Origin: Streptomyces gardneri
Lineage (GTDB): Bacteria > Actinomycetota > Actinomycetes > Streptomycetales > Streptomycetaceae
Length of the DNA: 64,000 nucleotides
Assembly (NCBI RefSeq): GCF_006539185.1
Contig: NZ_BJMN01000022.1
Span: 116,122-180,121 of the forward strand
Direction of reading: 5' to 3'
This document shows positions 40,017 through 49,165 of this stretch, in pieces (positions within the stretch are counted from its first letter, which is position 1; each line of letters starts with the position of its first letter). The notes under the pieces are model-generated. The model ran no database searches, was not told where the DNA came from, and was given only the letters and a program-made list of their open reading frames with translations. The position numbers and the translations under genes were made by a program.

Positions 40017-40891
40017 CCGACATCTCCCGGTGCGCCGACGGCGGTACGGGGCTCCGCGCCGCACACGTCTCCCGCACCGCCGGCGGCGCCCTCGTCCTGG
40101 ACGGCGTGACCATCGCGCCGCGCCCCGGCACGCTCACCGGGCTGCTGGGCCCGAACGGTTCGGGGAAGTCCACCCTCCTGCGGGTCCTGGCCGGCGTCCT
40201 CGCGCCCGACGCCGGGGTCGTGACCCTGGACGGCGACCGGCTGGACACCGTCCCGCGCCGCACGCTCGCCCGGCGCGTCGCTGTCGTCGAGCAGTACGCC
40301 GACACCCAGGTCGACCTCACCGTGGCCGATGCCGTACGCCTCGGCCGCATCCCGCACCGCCGGGCCTGGTCGCCCGCGACGGCCGCCGACGAGGCCGCCG
40401 TACGATCCGCCCTCGCCCGCACCGGGCTGACCGACCGGGCACGGCGGAGCTGGCGCACCCTCTCCGGCGGCGAACGCCAGCGCGTCCAGATCGCCCGCGC
40501 CCTCGCCCAGGAGCCGCGCGAGCTGCTCCTTGACGAACCGACCAACCACCTCGACATCCAGCACCAGTTGGACCTGCTGAGCCTGGTCGCCGGGCTCCGC
40601 CTCACCTGCGTCGTCGCACTGCACGACCTCAACCTCGCGGCGATGTACTGCGATCACGTGGTGGTCCTGCGCGAGGGCGGGGTGGTGGCCGCCGGTCCGG
40701 TCGAGGAGGTCCTCACCGCAGGACTCATCGCGGACGTGTACGGCGTCCGGGCCTCCGTGACCCGCCCCGACCCGGACGGCCGCCCCCACATCCGCTTCCT
40801 CGGCACGGCGCCGCCGGGGAGTGAGCAGCCTGGGGCGGTCGGTGCCGGTCGGTGCCGGTCGCGTCAGCTGGTGCCAGGCGGTGTCAGTTAG
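40013..40891 (+). CDS. btuD: FecE/BtuD-family ABC ATP-binding protein
   Basis: A 292-residue ABC ATPase: Walker A GPNGSGKST, Q-loop VVEQYADTQVDLTV, signature LSGGERQRVQIARAL, Walker B LLLDEPTNHLD and switch CVVALHDLNLAAMYC. The subfamily powers siderophore, haem and B12 uptake. The last 25 residues come from a GGTCGGTGCC-rich repetitive 3' end and are probably a recent extension. Its stop lies three bases from the convergent LacI-type gene. Confidence 0.88.
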   Translation: MTDISRCADGGTGLRAAHVSRTAGGALVLDGVTIAPRPGTLTGLLGPNGSGKSTLLRVLAGVLAPDAGVVTLDGDRLDTVPRRTLARRVAVVEQYADTQVDLTVADAVRLGRIPHRRAWSPATAADEAAVRSALARTGLTDRARRSWRTLSGGERQRVQIARALAQEPRELLLDEPTNHLDIQHQLDLLSLVAGLRLTCVVALHDLNLAAMYCDHVVVLREGGVVAAGPVEEVLTAGLIADVYGVRASVTRPDPDGRPHIRFLGTAPPGSEQPGAVGAGRCRSRQLVPGGVS

Positions 40892-40894
40892 GTG

Positions 40895-41896
40895 TCAGTC
40901 GGTGCCGAGCGTGGAGGCGCGGGTTTCGAGGGTCCAGCCGTGGCGGCGGACCGTCTCCGGTCCGGTGCGCCCGGCGAGGATGTCACAGAGGAGCTCGACG
41001 CAGACCCGGCCGTAGTCGGCGGGGCGAAAGTCGACGGCCGTGATGGCCGGCGAGCTGCCGCGCGTCGCGGCGCCGTCGACGCAGGAGGCCACGAGAAGGT
41101 CCCTGCCGGGGGTCCTTCCCAGGGCGGTGGCGGCGCGCAGGACGCCGGGGGCCGCGCCGTCGGGGGCGCAGACGACGGCGTCGATGTCCGGGTCCGCGGC
41201 CAGGAGGGCGGCGGTGGCCTCTTCCGCCTCGCGTGCGGTGGCGGCGAAGGAGACGGTGTGCCGCGCCACCGGGAGTGCGTGGTCGCGGCCCCAGTTCTCG
41301 GCGGTGGTGTGCAGGGCGGCGGCCCAGGCCGAGGTGTCGGCGGGGGCGAGCAGGGCCGGGCGGCGGGCGCCGCGGTCGTGGACGTGGTCGAGGAGCGCCG
41401 TGAGGGAGGCCGCGTTGTCGCAGACGACCGCGCCGACGGGGTCCGGAGCGGGGCCGAGGTAGCGCTCGCCGGTGACGACGGGGACGCCCGCGTCGAGCAG
41501 GGCGGGCACGGCGGCGTCGCCGGTCTCGGGGTCGATGACGAGCATGCCGTCGACGCGTGAGGCGAGCGGGCCGTGGGTGCCGCCGGCGGGGGCGAGGAGG
41601 ACGACGTCGAGTCCCTCCTCCTGGGCGCGGGCCACCGCTCCGAAGGCGAGCTTCATGTAGTAGTCGAGCCGTGTCGCGGTCTGCGGCAGGTGCAGCCCGA
41701 TCGCCCCCGTGCGGGCGCTGCGCAGCCGGCGGGCGGCGCTGTTGGGCCGGTAGCCGAGGCGGGCGGCGACCTCGCGGACGTGGTCGCGGGTGGCCGGGGC
41801 GACCCGTCCGGAGCCCTGGAGGGCGTCGGAGACGGTGCTCTTGGAGACTCCGGCCGCCTGGGCGACGTCGAGAAGGGTCACAGTGCGGGCGTTCAC
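40895..41896 (-). CDS. LacI-family transcriptional regulator
   Basis: A 333-residue LacI protein. The N-terminal HTH and hinge are VTLLDVAQAAGVSKSTVSDALQGSGRVAPATRDHVREVAARLGYRPNSAARRLR. The periplasmic-binding-like effector domain follows (AIGLHLPQTA onwards). The GTG at 41896 puts the HTH at residue 6, as usual. An upstream ATG (41947) would lie inside operator 1. It diverges from the amidase gene at 42052. Two copies of a perfect palindrome between them are its probable operators, giving auto-regulation and amidase control. Confidence 0.88.
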   Translation of the reverse strand: MNARTVTLLDVAQAAGVSKSTVSDALQGSGRVAPATRDHVREVAARLGYRPNSAARRLRSARTGAIGLHLPQTATRLDYYMKLAFGAVARAQEEGLDVVLLAPAGGTHGPLASRVDGMLVIDPETGDAAVPALLDAGVPVVTGERYLGPAPDPVGAVVCDNAASLTALLDHVHDRGARRPALLAPADTSAWAAALHTTAENWGRDHALPVARHTVSFAATAREAEEATAALLAADPDIDAVVCAPDGAAPGVLRAATALGRTPGRDLLVASCVDGAATRGSSPAITAVDFRPADYGRVCVELLCDILAGRTGPETVRRHGWTLETRASTLGTD

Positions 41897-41929
41897 GGGT
41901 CCGCAGTGTATGCGCTGGCACCGGATCGC

Positions 41930-41945
41930 GCCGGAACGTTCCGGC
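41930..41945. promoter_or_regulatory. LacI-type operator 1
   Basis: The perfect 16-bp palindrome GCCGGAACGTTCCGGC has the central CG typical of LacI/GalR operators. It lies 34 bp upstream of the LacI-type start. The same 16 bases form the core of operator 2, centred 34 bp away. Confidence 0.75.
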
Positions 41946-41961
41946 AAAGTCCGTCTCCGGC

Positions 41962-41990
41962 TTGCCGGAACGTTCCGGCAAGGCTTAGAT
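41962..41990 (+). promoter_or_regulatory. Amidase promoter overlapped by LacI-type operator 2
   Basis: The 20-bp perfect palindrome TTGCCGGAACGTTCCGGCAA occupies 41962-41981. Its first six bases read as a -35 (TTGCCG). After exactly 17 bp comes TTAGAT (41985-41990) as -10. A bound repressor would cover the -35 and the spacer. Confidence 0.7.
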
Positions 41991-42009
41991 TCCTCTCACC
42001 CAACCCCGC

Positions 42010-42027
42010 TGACTGAATTTTCAGTCC
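42010..42027. promoter_or_regulatory. TetR-type operator upstream of the amidase gene
   Basis: Arms GACTGAA (42011-42017) and TTCAGTC (42020-42026) form a 7-2-7 palindrome in the 5' leader of the amidase. Near-identical sites lie at 55285-55302 and 55377-55394. It would add a second layer of control below the LacI-type promoter site. Confidence 0.6.
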
Positions 42028-42051
42028 ACCGACCAGAGGACCCTGATCCCG

Positions 42052-43005
42052 ATGACCACCTCCCCCTACGCCCTGCTCACCTCCTTCGGCTCCCCGCTCG
42101 GTTCGCCCGGCCGCACCCGCCCCGCCGAGCGGGAACCGCTGCGCGTCGGGCTCGTCCAGATGCGGTGGTACGCCGACGAGCGCGAGCACGACGCCCGGCT
42201 GCGCGAGGGGGTGGAGCTGGCCGCCGCGCAGGGGGCGAAGGTCGTGTGCCTGCCCGAGCTGACCCGCAGCCCGTACTTCTGCAACACCGACGACCCCATG
42301 GCCGACGGCGCCGCCCGCTACCTGGAGGACGTCGAGACCGGACCCACCGTCGGCCTGGCGGCCGAACTGGCCACCCGGCTCGGCGTCACCGTCCACGCCT
42401 CCCTCTACGAGCGCGCCGAGGACGAGGGGCTCGGCTACAACACGGCCGTCTGCGTGAACCCGGCGGGCGAACTCATCGGCCGCACCCGCAAGAACCACAT
42501 CCCGGCCTTCCCGGGCTACCGCGAGGACCTGTGCTTCCGCCCCGGCGACAGCGGCTTCCCCGTGGTCGCCCACGAAGGCGCCCGCTTCGGCTTCCCGACC
42601 TGCTGGGACGAGTGGTTCCCCGAGCTGGCCCGCGCCTACTCGCTGGCCGGCGCCGAGATCCTGGTGCACCCCACCGCCATCGGCTCCGAGGTGGACCTGC
42701 CGGACTTCGACACCCGGCCCATGTGGGAGAAGGCGATCAGCGCCAACGGCCTCGCCAACGCCCTCTTCATGATCGTGCCGAACCGCGTCGGCACCGAGGG
42801 CCGGTCCACCTTCTACGGCTCCTCGTTCATCTCCGACCCCTACGGCCGGATCATGCTGAGGGCCCCGCGGAACACCCCCGCCGTCCTCGTGGCCGACCTC
42901 GACCTCGACCAGCGCCGGGACTGGCTCGACTTCGGCCTGATGGGCACCCGCCGCCCCGAGCTGTACGGCGCCCTCACCGAACGGCACCCGCGCCAGGCCC
43001 GGTGA
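42052..43005 (+). CDS. aguB: N-carbamoylputrescine amidase-like carbon-nitrogen hydrolase
   Basis: A 317-residue nitrilase-superfamily enzyme. Triad elements are Glu69 in VVCLPELTRSPYF, Lys in GRTRKNHIPAFPGY and Cys in GFPTCWDEWFPE. NHIPAFPGYREDLCFRPGDSGFPV and HPTAIGSE are the pattern of N-carbamoylputrescine amidases and beta-ureidopropionases. It would cleave N-carbamoylputrescine to putrescine, CO2 and ammonia. The agmatine-deiminase-like gene at 55562 would make that substrate, and both genes carry the same TetR-type site. The N-terminal 28 residues are an extension. Beta-ureidopropionase activity is the main alternative. Confidence 0.8.
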   Translation: MTTSPYALLTSFGSPLGSPGRTRPAEREPLRVGLVQMRWYADEREHDARLREGVELAAAQGAKVVCLPELTRSPYFCNTDDPMADGAARYLEDVETGPTVGLAAELATRLGVTVHASLYERAEDEGLGYNTAVCVNPAGELIGRTRKNHIPAFPGYREDLCFRPGDSGFPVVAHEGARFGFPTCWDEWFPELARAYSLAGAEILVHPTAIGSEVDLPDFDTRPMWEKAISANGLANALFMIVPNRVGTEGRSTFYGSSFISDPYGRIMLRAPRNTPAVLVADLDLDQRRDWLDFGLMGTRRPELYGALTERHPRQAR

Positions 43006-43122
43006 CACCGGCGCCCAGGCCGTAGGCGGCGGGCGCGGCCCGGGCAAGGCCGTCCCGGAGAGGTCAAGGTCACAGTCGATCACTCTGCTGTCACTCAAGG
43101 GCCTTCACCTAGCATCCGAGGC

Positions 43123-44943
43123 ATGACTGTGCTGCCTGACGATGGCCTTTCCCTGGCCGCCGAGTTCCCCGCAGCGACCCACGACCAGTGGCGTCGCCTC
43201 GTCGCGGGCGTGCTGAGCAGGTCGGGCAAGGACGTACCGGACACCGAGGCCGAGGACGCGCTGTCCACCGCCCTCGAGGACGGCCTGCGCGCCCGCCCCC
43301 TGTACACGGCCGCCGACGCCGTCCCCGATCCCGGCCTCCCCGGCTTCGCCCCGTTCGTTCGCGGCGGCCGGGCGGAGGGCAACACCGCGAGCGGCTGGGA
43401 CGTGCGCCAGCGGCACGTGGCGTCCGATCCCGAGGCGGTCCTCACCGACCTGGAGAACGGCGTCACCTCCTTGTGGCTGGCCGTCGGGCCGACCGGCGTC
43501 CCGGTGGCGGAGCTCGACCGGCTCCTCCAGGGCGTCTACCTCGACCTGGCCCCGGTCGCCCTCGACGCCGGCCCGGAGACCTCGGCCGCCGCGGACGAGC
43601 TGTTCGCGATCTTCGAGCGCCGTGGCGTGGCTCCCGAGGCCGCCGCCGGCAACCTCGGCGCCGACCCGCTCGGCACCGAGGCCCGGACCGGACAGGCCTA
43701 CGACGGTGACGACTTCCCCGGCACCGTCGCTCTGGCGCGGCGCTGCGCGGAGACGTACCCGCAGGTGCGGGCCGTGACCGTGGACGCCCTGCCGTACCAC
43801 GAGGCCGGCGGCTCCACCGCACAGGAGCTCGGCTGCGCGCTCGCCGGCGGTGTCGCCTATCTGCGGGCGCTCACCGAGGGCGGCCTGACCGTGGAACAGG
43901 CCCTCGGGCAGCTGGAGTTCCGCTACGCGGCCACCGCCGACCAGTTCCTGACCATCGCCAAGCTCCGCGCCGCCCGCCGGCTGTGGGCGCGGGTGGCGGA
44001 GGCCTGCGGCGCGCCGTCGGCCGGCGCGCAGCGCCAGCACGCGGTGACGTCCTCGGTCATGATGACGAGCCGCGACCCGTGGGTGAACATGCTGCGGACG
44101 ACGATCGCCACGATGGCGGCCGGCGTCGGCGGCGCCGACTCGGTCAGCGTGCTCCCCTTCGACCACACCCTGGGCCTGCCGGACTCCTTCTCCCGTCGGA
44201 TCGCCCGGAACACCTCGACGATCCTCATCGAGGAGTCGCACCTGTCCCGGGTGATCGACCCGGCCGGCGGCTCCTGGTACGTGGAGTCGCTGACCGACGA
44301 ACTCGCGCAGGCGGCCTGGGAGTTCTTCCAGGAGATCGAGCGGGCGGGAGGCCTGGCGGCCGCCCTGCGCTCGGGCCTGGTCGGCCGGGAGCTCGCCGCC
44401 AACTGGGCGGAGCGCAGCAAGCGGCTCGCCAAGCGCCGCGAACCGGTCACCGGTGTCAGCGAGTTCCCGCACCTGGCGGAGAAGCCCGTGGTGCGCGAGC
44501 CGGCGCCGGTCGCCCCGGGCGGCGGTCTTCCGCGTGTCCGACGCGACGAGGCGTACGAGGCGCTGCGCGCCCGTTCCGACGCCCACCTCGCCGCGACGGG
44601 CGCCCGACCGCGCGTCTACCTGGCGGCCCTCGGGCCCGCCGCCGCGCACACCGCACGCCTCACCTTCACCGCCAACCTCCTCCAGGCGGGCGGCATCGAG
44701 CCCGTCACCGAGGGGTCGTTCGAGGAGAGCGGGGCCACCGAGGCCTGCCTCTGCTCCAGCGACGCCCTCTACGAGGAGCAGGCCGAGTCCGCCGCCGCGG
44801 CCCTCCGGGAGGCCGGGGCCGGGCACGTGGCGCTGGCCGGCCGGCCGGGCTCGTACGCCGGTGTCGACACGTACGTCTTCGCGGGGTGCGACGCGGTCGC
44901 CGTGCTCACCGCCGCCCTCGACCGCATGGGAGTGTCCTCCTGA
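43123..44943 (+). CDS. mutA: Methylmalonyl-CoA mutase small (beta) subunit
   Basis: A 606-residue subunit that pairs with MutB. The TIM-barrel region is recognisable (GNTASGWDVRQRHVASDPEAVLTDLENGVTSLWLAVG, SSVMMTSRDPWVNMLRTTIATMAAGVGGADSV, SHLSRVIDPAGGSWYVESLTDELAQAAWEFFQEIE). The C-terminal cobalamin-like domain lacks the D-x-H-x-x-G motif. That is normal for this non-catalytic subunit. TAGCAT at 43111-43116 ends seven bases before the ATG, so translation may be leaderless. Its stop shares one base with the mutB start. Confidence 0.93.
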   Translation: MTVLPDDGLSLAAEFPAATHDQWRRLVAGVLSRSGKDVPDTEAEDALSTALEDGLRARPLYTAADAVPDPGLPGFAPFVRGGRAEGNTASGWDVRQRHVASDPEAVLTDLENGVTSLWLAVGPTGVPVAELDRLLQGVYLDLAPVALDAGPETSAAADELFAIFERRGVAPEAAAGNLGADPLGTEARTGQAYDGDDFPGTVALARRCAETYPQVRAVTVDALPYHEAGGSTAQELGCALAGGVAYLRALTEGGLTVEQALGQLEFRYAATADQFLTIAKLRAARRLWARVAEACGAPSAGAQRQHAVTSSVMMTSRDPWVNMLRTTIATMAAGVGGADSVSVLPFDHTLGLPDSFSRRIARNTSTILIEESHLSRVIDPAGGSWYVESLTDELAQAAWEFFQEIERAGGLAAALRSGLVGRELAANWAERSKRLAKRREPVTGVSEFPHLAEKPVVREPAPVAPGGGLPRVRRDEAYEALRARSDAHLAATGARPRVYLAALGPAAAHTARLTFTANLLQAGGIEPVTEGSFEESGATEACLCSSDALYEEQAESAAAALREAGAGHVALAGRPGSYAGVDTYVFAGCDAVAVLTAALDRMGVSS

Positions 44944-47126
44944 TGGGAATCATGGGAGTCCCGGACTTCACCGGGATCGAACTGGGGTCGCCGTCCGCCG
45001 CCGGCAGCACCGAGGAGTGGCGCGCCGCCGCCAAGCAGGCCTCCGACGGAGACGGCTCGCTCTGGGAGACCCCGGAGGGCATCGCGGTCCAGCCGCTGTA
45101 CACCGGGCACGACCTGGAGGACGTCGACTTCCTCGGCACGTACCCGGGCACGGCGCCGTACCTGCGCGGCCCGTACCCGACGATGTACGTCAACCAGCCG
45201 TGGACCATCCGCCAGTACGCGGGCTTCTCGACCGCCGAGGAGTCCAACGCCTTCTACCGGCGGAACCTGGCGGCCGGCCAGAAGGGCCTGTCGGTCGCCT
45301 TCGACCTGCCGACGCACCGCGGTTACGACAGCGACCACCCGCGCGTCACCGGCGACGTCGGCATGGCGGGCGTGGCCATCGACTCGATCTACGACATGCG
45401 GCAGCTCTTCGACGGCATCCCGCTGGACAAGATGTCGGTGTCGATGACGATGAACGGCGCGGTGCTTCCCGTCCTCGCCCTGTACATCGTCGCGGCCGAG
45501 GAACAGGGGGTGCCGGCTTCGATGCTCACAGGGACCATCCAGAACGACATCCTCAAGGAGTTCATGGTCCGCAACACGTACATCTATCCGCCGAAGCCGT
45601 CGATGCGGATCATCTCCGACATCTTCGCCTTCACCTCGCAGAACATGCCGCGCTACAACTCCATCTCGATCTCCGGCTACCACATCCAGGAGGCGGGCGC
45701 GACGGCCGACCTGGAGCTGGCGTACACGCTGGCGGACGGGGTCGAGTACATCCGGGCGGGCCGCGAGGCCGGGCTCGACGTGGACGCGTTCGCACCGCGC
45801 CTGTCGTTCTTCTGGGCGATCGGCATGAACTTCTTCATGGAGGTGGCCAAGCTGCGCGCGGCCCGCCTCCTGTGGGCCAAGCTGGTCAAGGAGTTCGACC
45901 CCAAGAACGCCAAGTCACTCTCGCTGCGCACCCATTCGCAGACCTCCGGCTGGTCGCTGACCGCGCAGGACGTCTTCAACAACGTCACCCGCACCTGCGT
46001 GGAGGCGATGGCCGCCACCCAGGGCCACACGCAGTCGCTGCACACCAACGCCCTCGACGAGGCGCTCGCGCTGCCGACCGACTTCTCGGCCCGCATCGCG
46101 CGCAACACCCAGCTGCTGATCCAGCAGGAGTCGGGGACGACCCGGGTCATCGACCCGTGGGGCGGCAGCGCCTACGTGGAGCGACTGACGTACGACCTGG
46201 CCCGCCGTGCCTGGAAGCACATCCAGGAGGTCGAGGCGGCCGGCGGCATGGCGAAGGCCATCGACGCGGGCATCCCGAAGCTGCGCATCGAGGAGGCCGC
46301 CGCCCGTACGCAGGCGCGGATCGACTCGGGACGACAGCCGGTCATCGGCGTGAACAAGTACCGGGTCGACGGGGACGAGCAGATCGACGTCCTGAAGGTC
46401 GACAACTCCTCCGTCCGGGCCCAGCAGATCGAGAAGCTGCGGCGGCTGCGCGCGGAGCGGGACGAGCGTGCCTGCCAGGACGCGCTCGACGACCTCACCC
46501 GGGCCGCCGGGGGCTCCGGGAACCTCCTGGAGCTGGCCGTCCGCGCGGCGCGCGCCAAGGCCACCGTCGGAGAGATCTCCGACGCCCTGGAGAAGGTGTA
46601 CGGGCGGCACTCGGGCCAGATCCGTACGATCTCCGGCGTGTACCGCAACGAGGCAGGAGAGTCCCCGACCGTGGACCGCACCCGCGCGCTCGTCGACGCC
46701 TTCGAGGAGGCCGAGGGCCGGCGCCCCCGCATCCTGGTCGCCAAGATGGGCCAGGACGGTCATGACCGAGGCCAGAAGGTGATCTCCACCGCCTTCGCCG
46801 ACCTGGGCTTCGACGTCGACGTCGGCCCGCTCTTCCAGACCCCGGCCGAGGTGGCCCGGCAGGCCGTCGAGGCGGACGTCCACATCGTGGGCGTCTCGTC
46901 GCTGGCGGCCGGTCACCTCACGCTCGTCCCGGCACTTCGGGAGGAGCTCGCCGCCGAGGGCCGGGAGGACATCATGATCGTGGTCGGCGGGGTCATCCCG
47001 CCCCAGGACGTCCCCACGCTCCTCGACATGGGGGCCGCCGCCGTCTTCCCGCCCGGCACGGTGATCCCGGACGCGGCCGCGGACCTGGTGCGCCGGCTCG
47101 CCGCCGACCTGGGACACGATCTCTGA
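44943..47126 (+). CDS. mutB: Methylmalonyl-CoA mutase large (alpha) subunit
   Basis: A 727-residue catalytic subunit that interconverts methylmalonyl-CoA and succinyl-CoA using adenosylcobalamin. Barrel segments VNQPWTIRQYAGFSTAEESNAFYRRNLAAGQKGLSVAFDLPTHRGYDSDH and FNNVTRTCVEAMAATQGHTQSLHTNALDEALALPTDFSARIARNTQLLIQQE are canonical. The cobalamin domain has D605-x-H607-x-x-G610 (GQDGHDRGQKV), where His ligates cobalt. In Streptomyces this enzyme feeds propionate/odd-chain metabolism and supplies polyketide extender units. The ATG at 44943 overlaps the mutA stop. Confidence 0.96.
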   Translation: MGIMGVPDFTGIELGSPSAAGSTEEWRAAAKQASDGDGSLWETPEGIAVQPLYTGHDLEDVDFLGTYPGTAPYLRGPYPTMYVNQPWTIRQYAGFSTAEESNAFYRRNLAAGQKGLSVAFDLPTHRGYDSDHPRVTGDVGMAGVAIDSIYDMRQLFDGIPLDKMSVSMTMNGAVLPVLALYIVAAEEQGVPASMLTGTIQNDILKEFMVRNTYIYPPKPSMRIISDIFAFTSQNMPRYNSISISGYHIQEAGATADLELAYTLADGVEYIRAGREAGLDVDAFAPRLSFFWAIGMNFFMEVAKLRAARLLWAKLVKEFDPKNAKSLSLRTHSQTSGWSLTAQDVFNNVTRTCVEAMAATQGHTQSLHTNALDEALALPTDFSARIARNTQLLIQQESGTTRVIDPWGGSAYVERLTYDLARRAWKHIQEVEAAGGMAKAIDAGIPKLRIEEAAARTQARIDSGRQPVIGVNKYRVDGDEQIDVLKVDNSSVRAQQIEKLRRLRAERDERACQDALDDLTRAAGGSGNLLELAVRAARAKATVGEISDALEKVYGRHSGQIRTISGVYRNEAGESPTVDRTRALVDAFEEAEGRRPRILVAKMGQDGHDRGQKVISTAFADLGFDVDVGPLFQTPAEVARQAVEADVHIVGVSSLAAGHLTLVPALREELAAEGREDIMIVVGGVIPPQDVPTLLDMGAAAVFPPGTVIPDAAADLVRRLAADLGHDL

Positions 47127-47130
47127 TCCC

Positions 47131-48117
47131 ATGGCCATCGACATCGACACGTACGTGAAGGGCGTACGCGAGGGGAAGCGCGCCCTCGTGGCGCGCGCCA
47201 TCACCCTCGTGGAGTCCACCCGGCCCGCTCACCGGGTGCTCGCCCAGGAGTTGCTCACCCGGCTGCTGCCGCACAGCGGCCGGGCGCGGCGGATCGGCAT
47301 CAGCGGTGTGCCCGGGGTGGGGAAGTCGACGTTCATCGACGCCTTCGGCACGATGCTCACGGGCCTCGGGCACCGGGTCGCCGTCCTCGCCGTCGATCCG
47401 TCCTCCACGCGGACCGGCGGTTCGATCCTGGGCGACAAGACGCGGATGGAGCGGCTCGCGGTGGATCCCGCGGCCTTCATCCGCCCCTCCCCCAGCGCGG
47501 GCACCCTCGGCGGCGTCGCCAAGGCGACGCGGGAGTCGATCGTGGTCATGGAGGCCGCCGGCTACGACGTGATCCTGGTGGAGACGGTCGGCGTGGGCCA
47601 GTCGGAGACGGCCGTGGCGAACATGGTCGACTCCTTCCTCCTGCTCTCGCTGGCGCGCACCGGCGACCAGTTGCAGGGCATCAAGAAGGGCGTCCTGGAG
47701 CTGGCGGACGTCGTGGCGGTGAACAAGGCGGACGGTCCGCACGCGACCGACGCCCGCGCCGCGGCCAGGGAACTGGCGAGCGCGCTCCGGCTGATGCACG
47801 GCCGGGAGGCGGTGTGGACCCCGCCGGTCCTCAGCTGCAGCGCACGGGAGTCGAGCGGCCTGGACGAGGTGTGGGAGCGGCTGGAGAACCACCGCTCGAT
47901 CCTCGACGCCGCGGGCCGGCTCGACGCCCGGCGCAGGGACCAGCAGGTCGACTGGGCCTGGACGATGGTCAAGGACGAGCTCCTTGGCCGGTTGAACTCC
48001 CATCCGGCGGTACGGGCGCTCGCCCCGGACGTCGAGCAGCTGGTGAGGAACGGCGAGCTGACCGCGACGCTCGCGGCGGAGCGCATCCTCGGCGCGTTCG
48101 GGGAGCGGACGGACTGA
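47131..48117 (+). CDS. meaB: MeaB-family GTPase, chaperone of methylmalonyl-CoA mutase
   Basis: A 328-residue G3E-type GTPase (MeaB/ArgK): P-loop GISGVPGVGKST, DPSSTRTGGSILGDKTRM, the ETVGVGQSE switch and the NKAD base motif. MeaB protects the mutase and gates loading of adenosylcobalamin. The gene starts four bases after the mutB stop, so mutA-mutB-meaB is an operon. Confidence 0.94.
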   Translation: MAIDIDTYVKGVREGKRALVARAITLVESTRPAHRVLAQELLTRLLPHSGRARRIGISGVPGVGKSTFIDAFGTMLTGLGHRVAVLAVDPSSTRTGGSILGDKTRMERLAVDPAAFIRPSPSAGTLGGVAKATRESIVVMEAAGYDVILVETVGVGQSETAVANMVDSFLLLSLARTGDQLQGIKKGVLELADVVAVNKADGPHATDARAAARELASALRLMHGREAVWTPPVLSCSARESSGLDEVWERLENHRSILDAAGRLDARRRDQQVDWAWTMVKDELLGRLNSHPAVRALAPDVEQLVRNGELTATLAAERILGAFGERTD

Positions 48118-48127
48118 GGCCTCGGGC

Positions 48128-48164
48128 GGCGGAGGGCCGGGACGGGACGTCCCGGTGCTCCGCC
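48128..48164. terminator. Bidirectional terminator between meaB and the DUF4239 gene
   Basis: An outer stem GGCGGAG/CTCCGCC (48128-48134 with 48158-48164) encloses an inner stem CCGGGAC/GTCCCGG. It sits in the 54-bp gap between convergent stops. Confidence 0.65.
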
Positions 48165-48171
48165 GGCGGGG

Positions 48172-48963
48172 TCACTCCGTCCAGTACTGCGCGAGGGCTC
48201 CCTCCCGGTACGGCGCGGGGCTCACGCTGAGCTCTCCGGCGAACGGCCGGTCGAGGACGAAGACCAGGAGCAGGCTGAAGCCGATGAGAGCGGCGACCGA
48301 GGCGACGAAGAGGATCTGGATCCGCAGCTTGCGCATGCCGTAGAGGAAGGTGAGCGGGATCAGGACCAGCGCTCCTCCGAAGGCCAACGCCTGGAGCAGC
48401 GGCGGCAGTTCCTGCTCGGCCATGGTGAGCCGGGCCCGGCGCTGGGAGGCGACGTCGTTCAGGTGGGAGACGGCCTCCTCGTAGAAGACCTCCTCGCGGG
48501 CGGTCTTCGGCTCGTACGCCTGGAGGACCTCGAAGACGGTCTGGAACCGGCTCGCCGTGGCCCCGTGGCTCGGCCTTCCCTCGCGCATCAGCGGCCACTG
48601 GTCCTCCACGACCCCGTGGACGTAGGCGCTCAGGGCGGTGTCGAGGCGGGCGCGGACGTCGGGCGGGAACGCGGCGGCGTCACGGGCGATGAGGGCCATG
48701 TCGGTCGCCTCGGTCGCGACGATGGTCTGCGTGCTCTCCAGTTGCGTCCAGAGGGTGACGATGACGAAGGCGAGGATGATCCCGTAGATCGCGCCGAACA
48801 TCCCCAGCGTCACCCCGACCATGTCGTTGTGCTCGCCCTCCGCGAGGGACGGGTACCGGCGGCGGAGGAGCACGCTGCCGGCGACGGCCAGGACGACGGT
48901 CCCGCCGACGGTGACCACGGCCAGGGTGGTGGTGCTGAAGTGGTTGAGCAGCCAGAGCGACAT
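48172..48963 (-). CDS. DUF4239 membrane protein
   Basis: A 263-residue protein with two N-terminal helices (TTTLAVVTVGGTVVLAVAGSVLL and GVTLGMFGAIYGIILAFVIVTLW). A soluble helical middle follows (TEATDMALIARDAAAFPPDVRARLDTALSAYVHGVVEDQW), then two C-terminal helices. This is the DUF4239 layout (bestrophin-like). Function is not established. TACACT ends eight bases before the ATG at 48963 and no ribosome site is present, so leaderless translation is likely. Confidence 0.75.
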   Translation of the reverse strand: MSLWLLNHFSTTTLAVVTVGGTVVLAVAGSVLLRRRYPSLAEGEHNDMVGVTLGMFGAIYGIILAFVIVTLWTQLESTQTIVATEATDMALIARDAAAFPPDVRARLDTALSAYVHGVVEDQWPLMREGRPSHGATASRFQTVFEVLQAYEPKTAREEVFYEEAVSHLNDVASQRRARLTMAEQELPPLLQALAFGGALVLIPLTFLYGMRKLRIQILFVASVAALIGFSLLLVFVLDRPFAGELSVSPAPYREGALAQYWTE

Positions 48964-49165
48964 GTGCGGGGAGTGTAGGGACACGGCGTGTGCGCCGGAG
49001 CCGCCCCCGGGCGGCACGTGCGCCGGGCGCGCGCCCGTCCCGCCGTGTGCACGCCCGTGATCACCGGGCGCGCTCTCGGCTTTCGACGTGCGCCGGTGCC
49101 CGGCGAACCACACGGACGAGTGACGGGACGGCCTCCGGGTCGATGTCCCCGGGGTCCGCTCGGGG

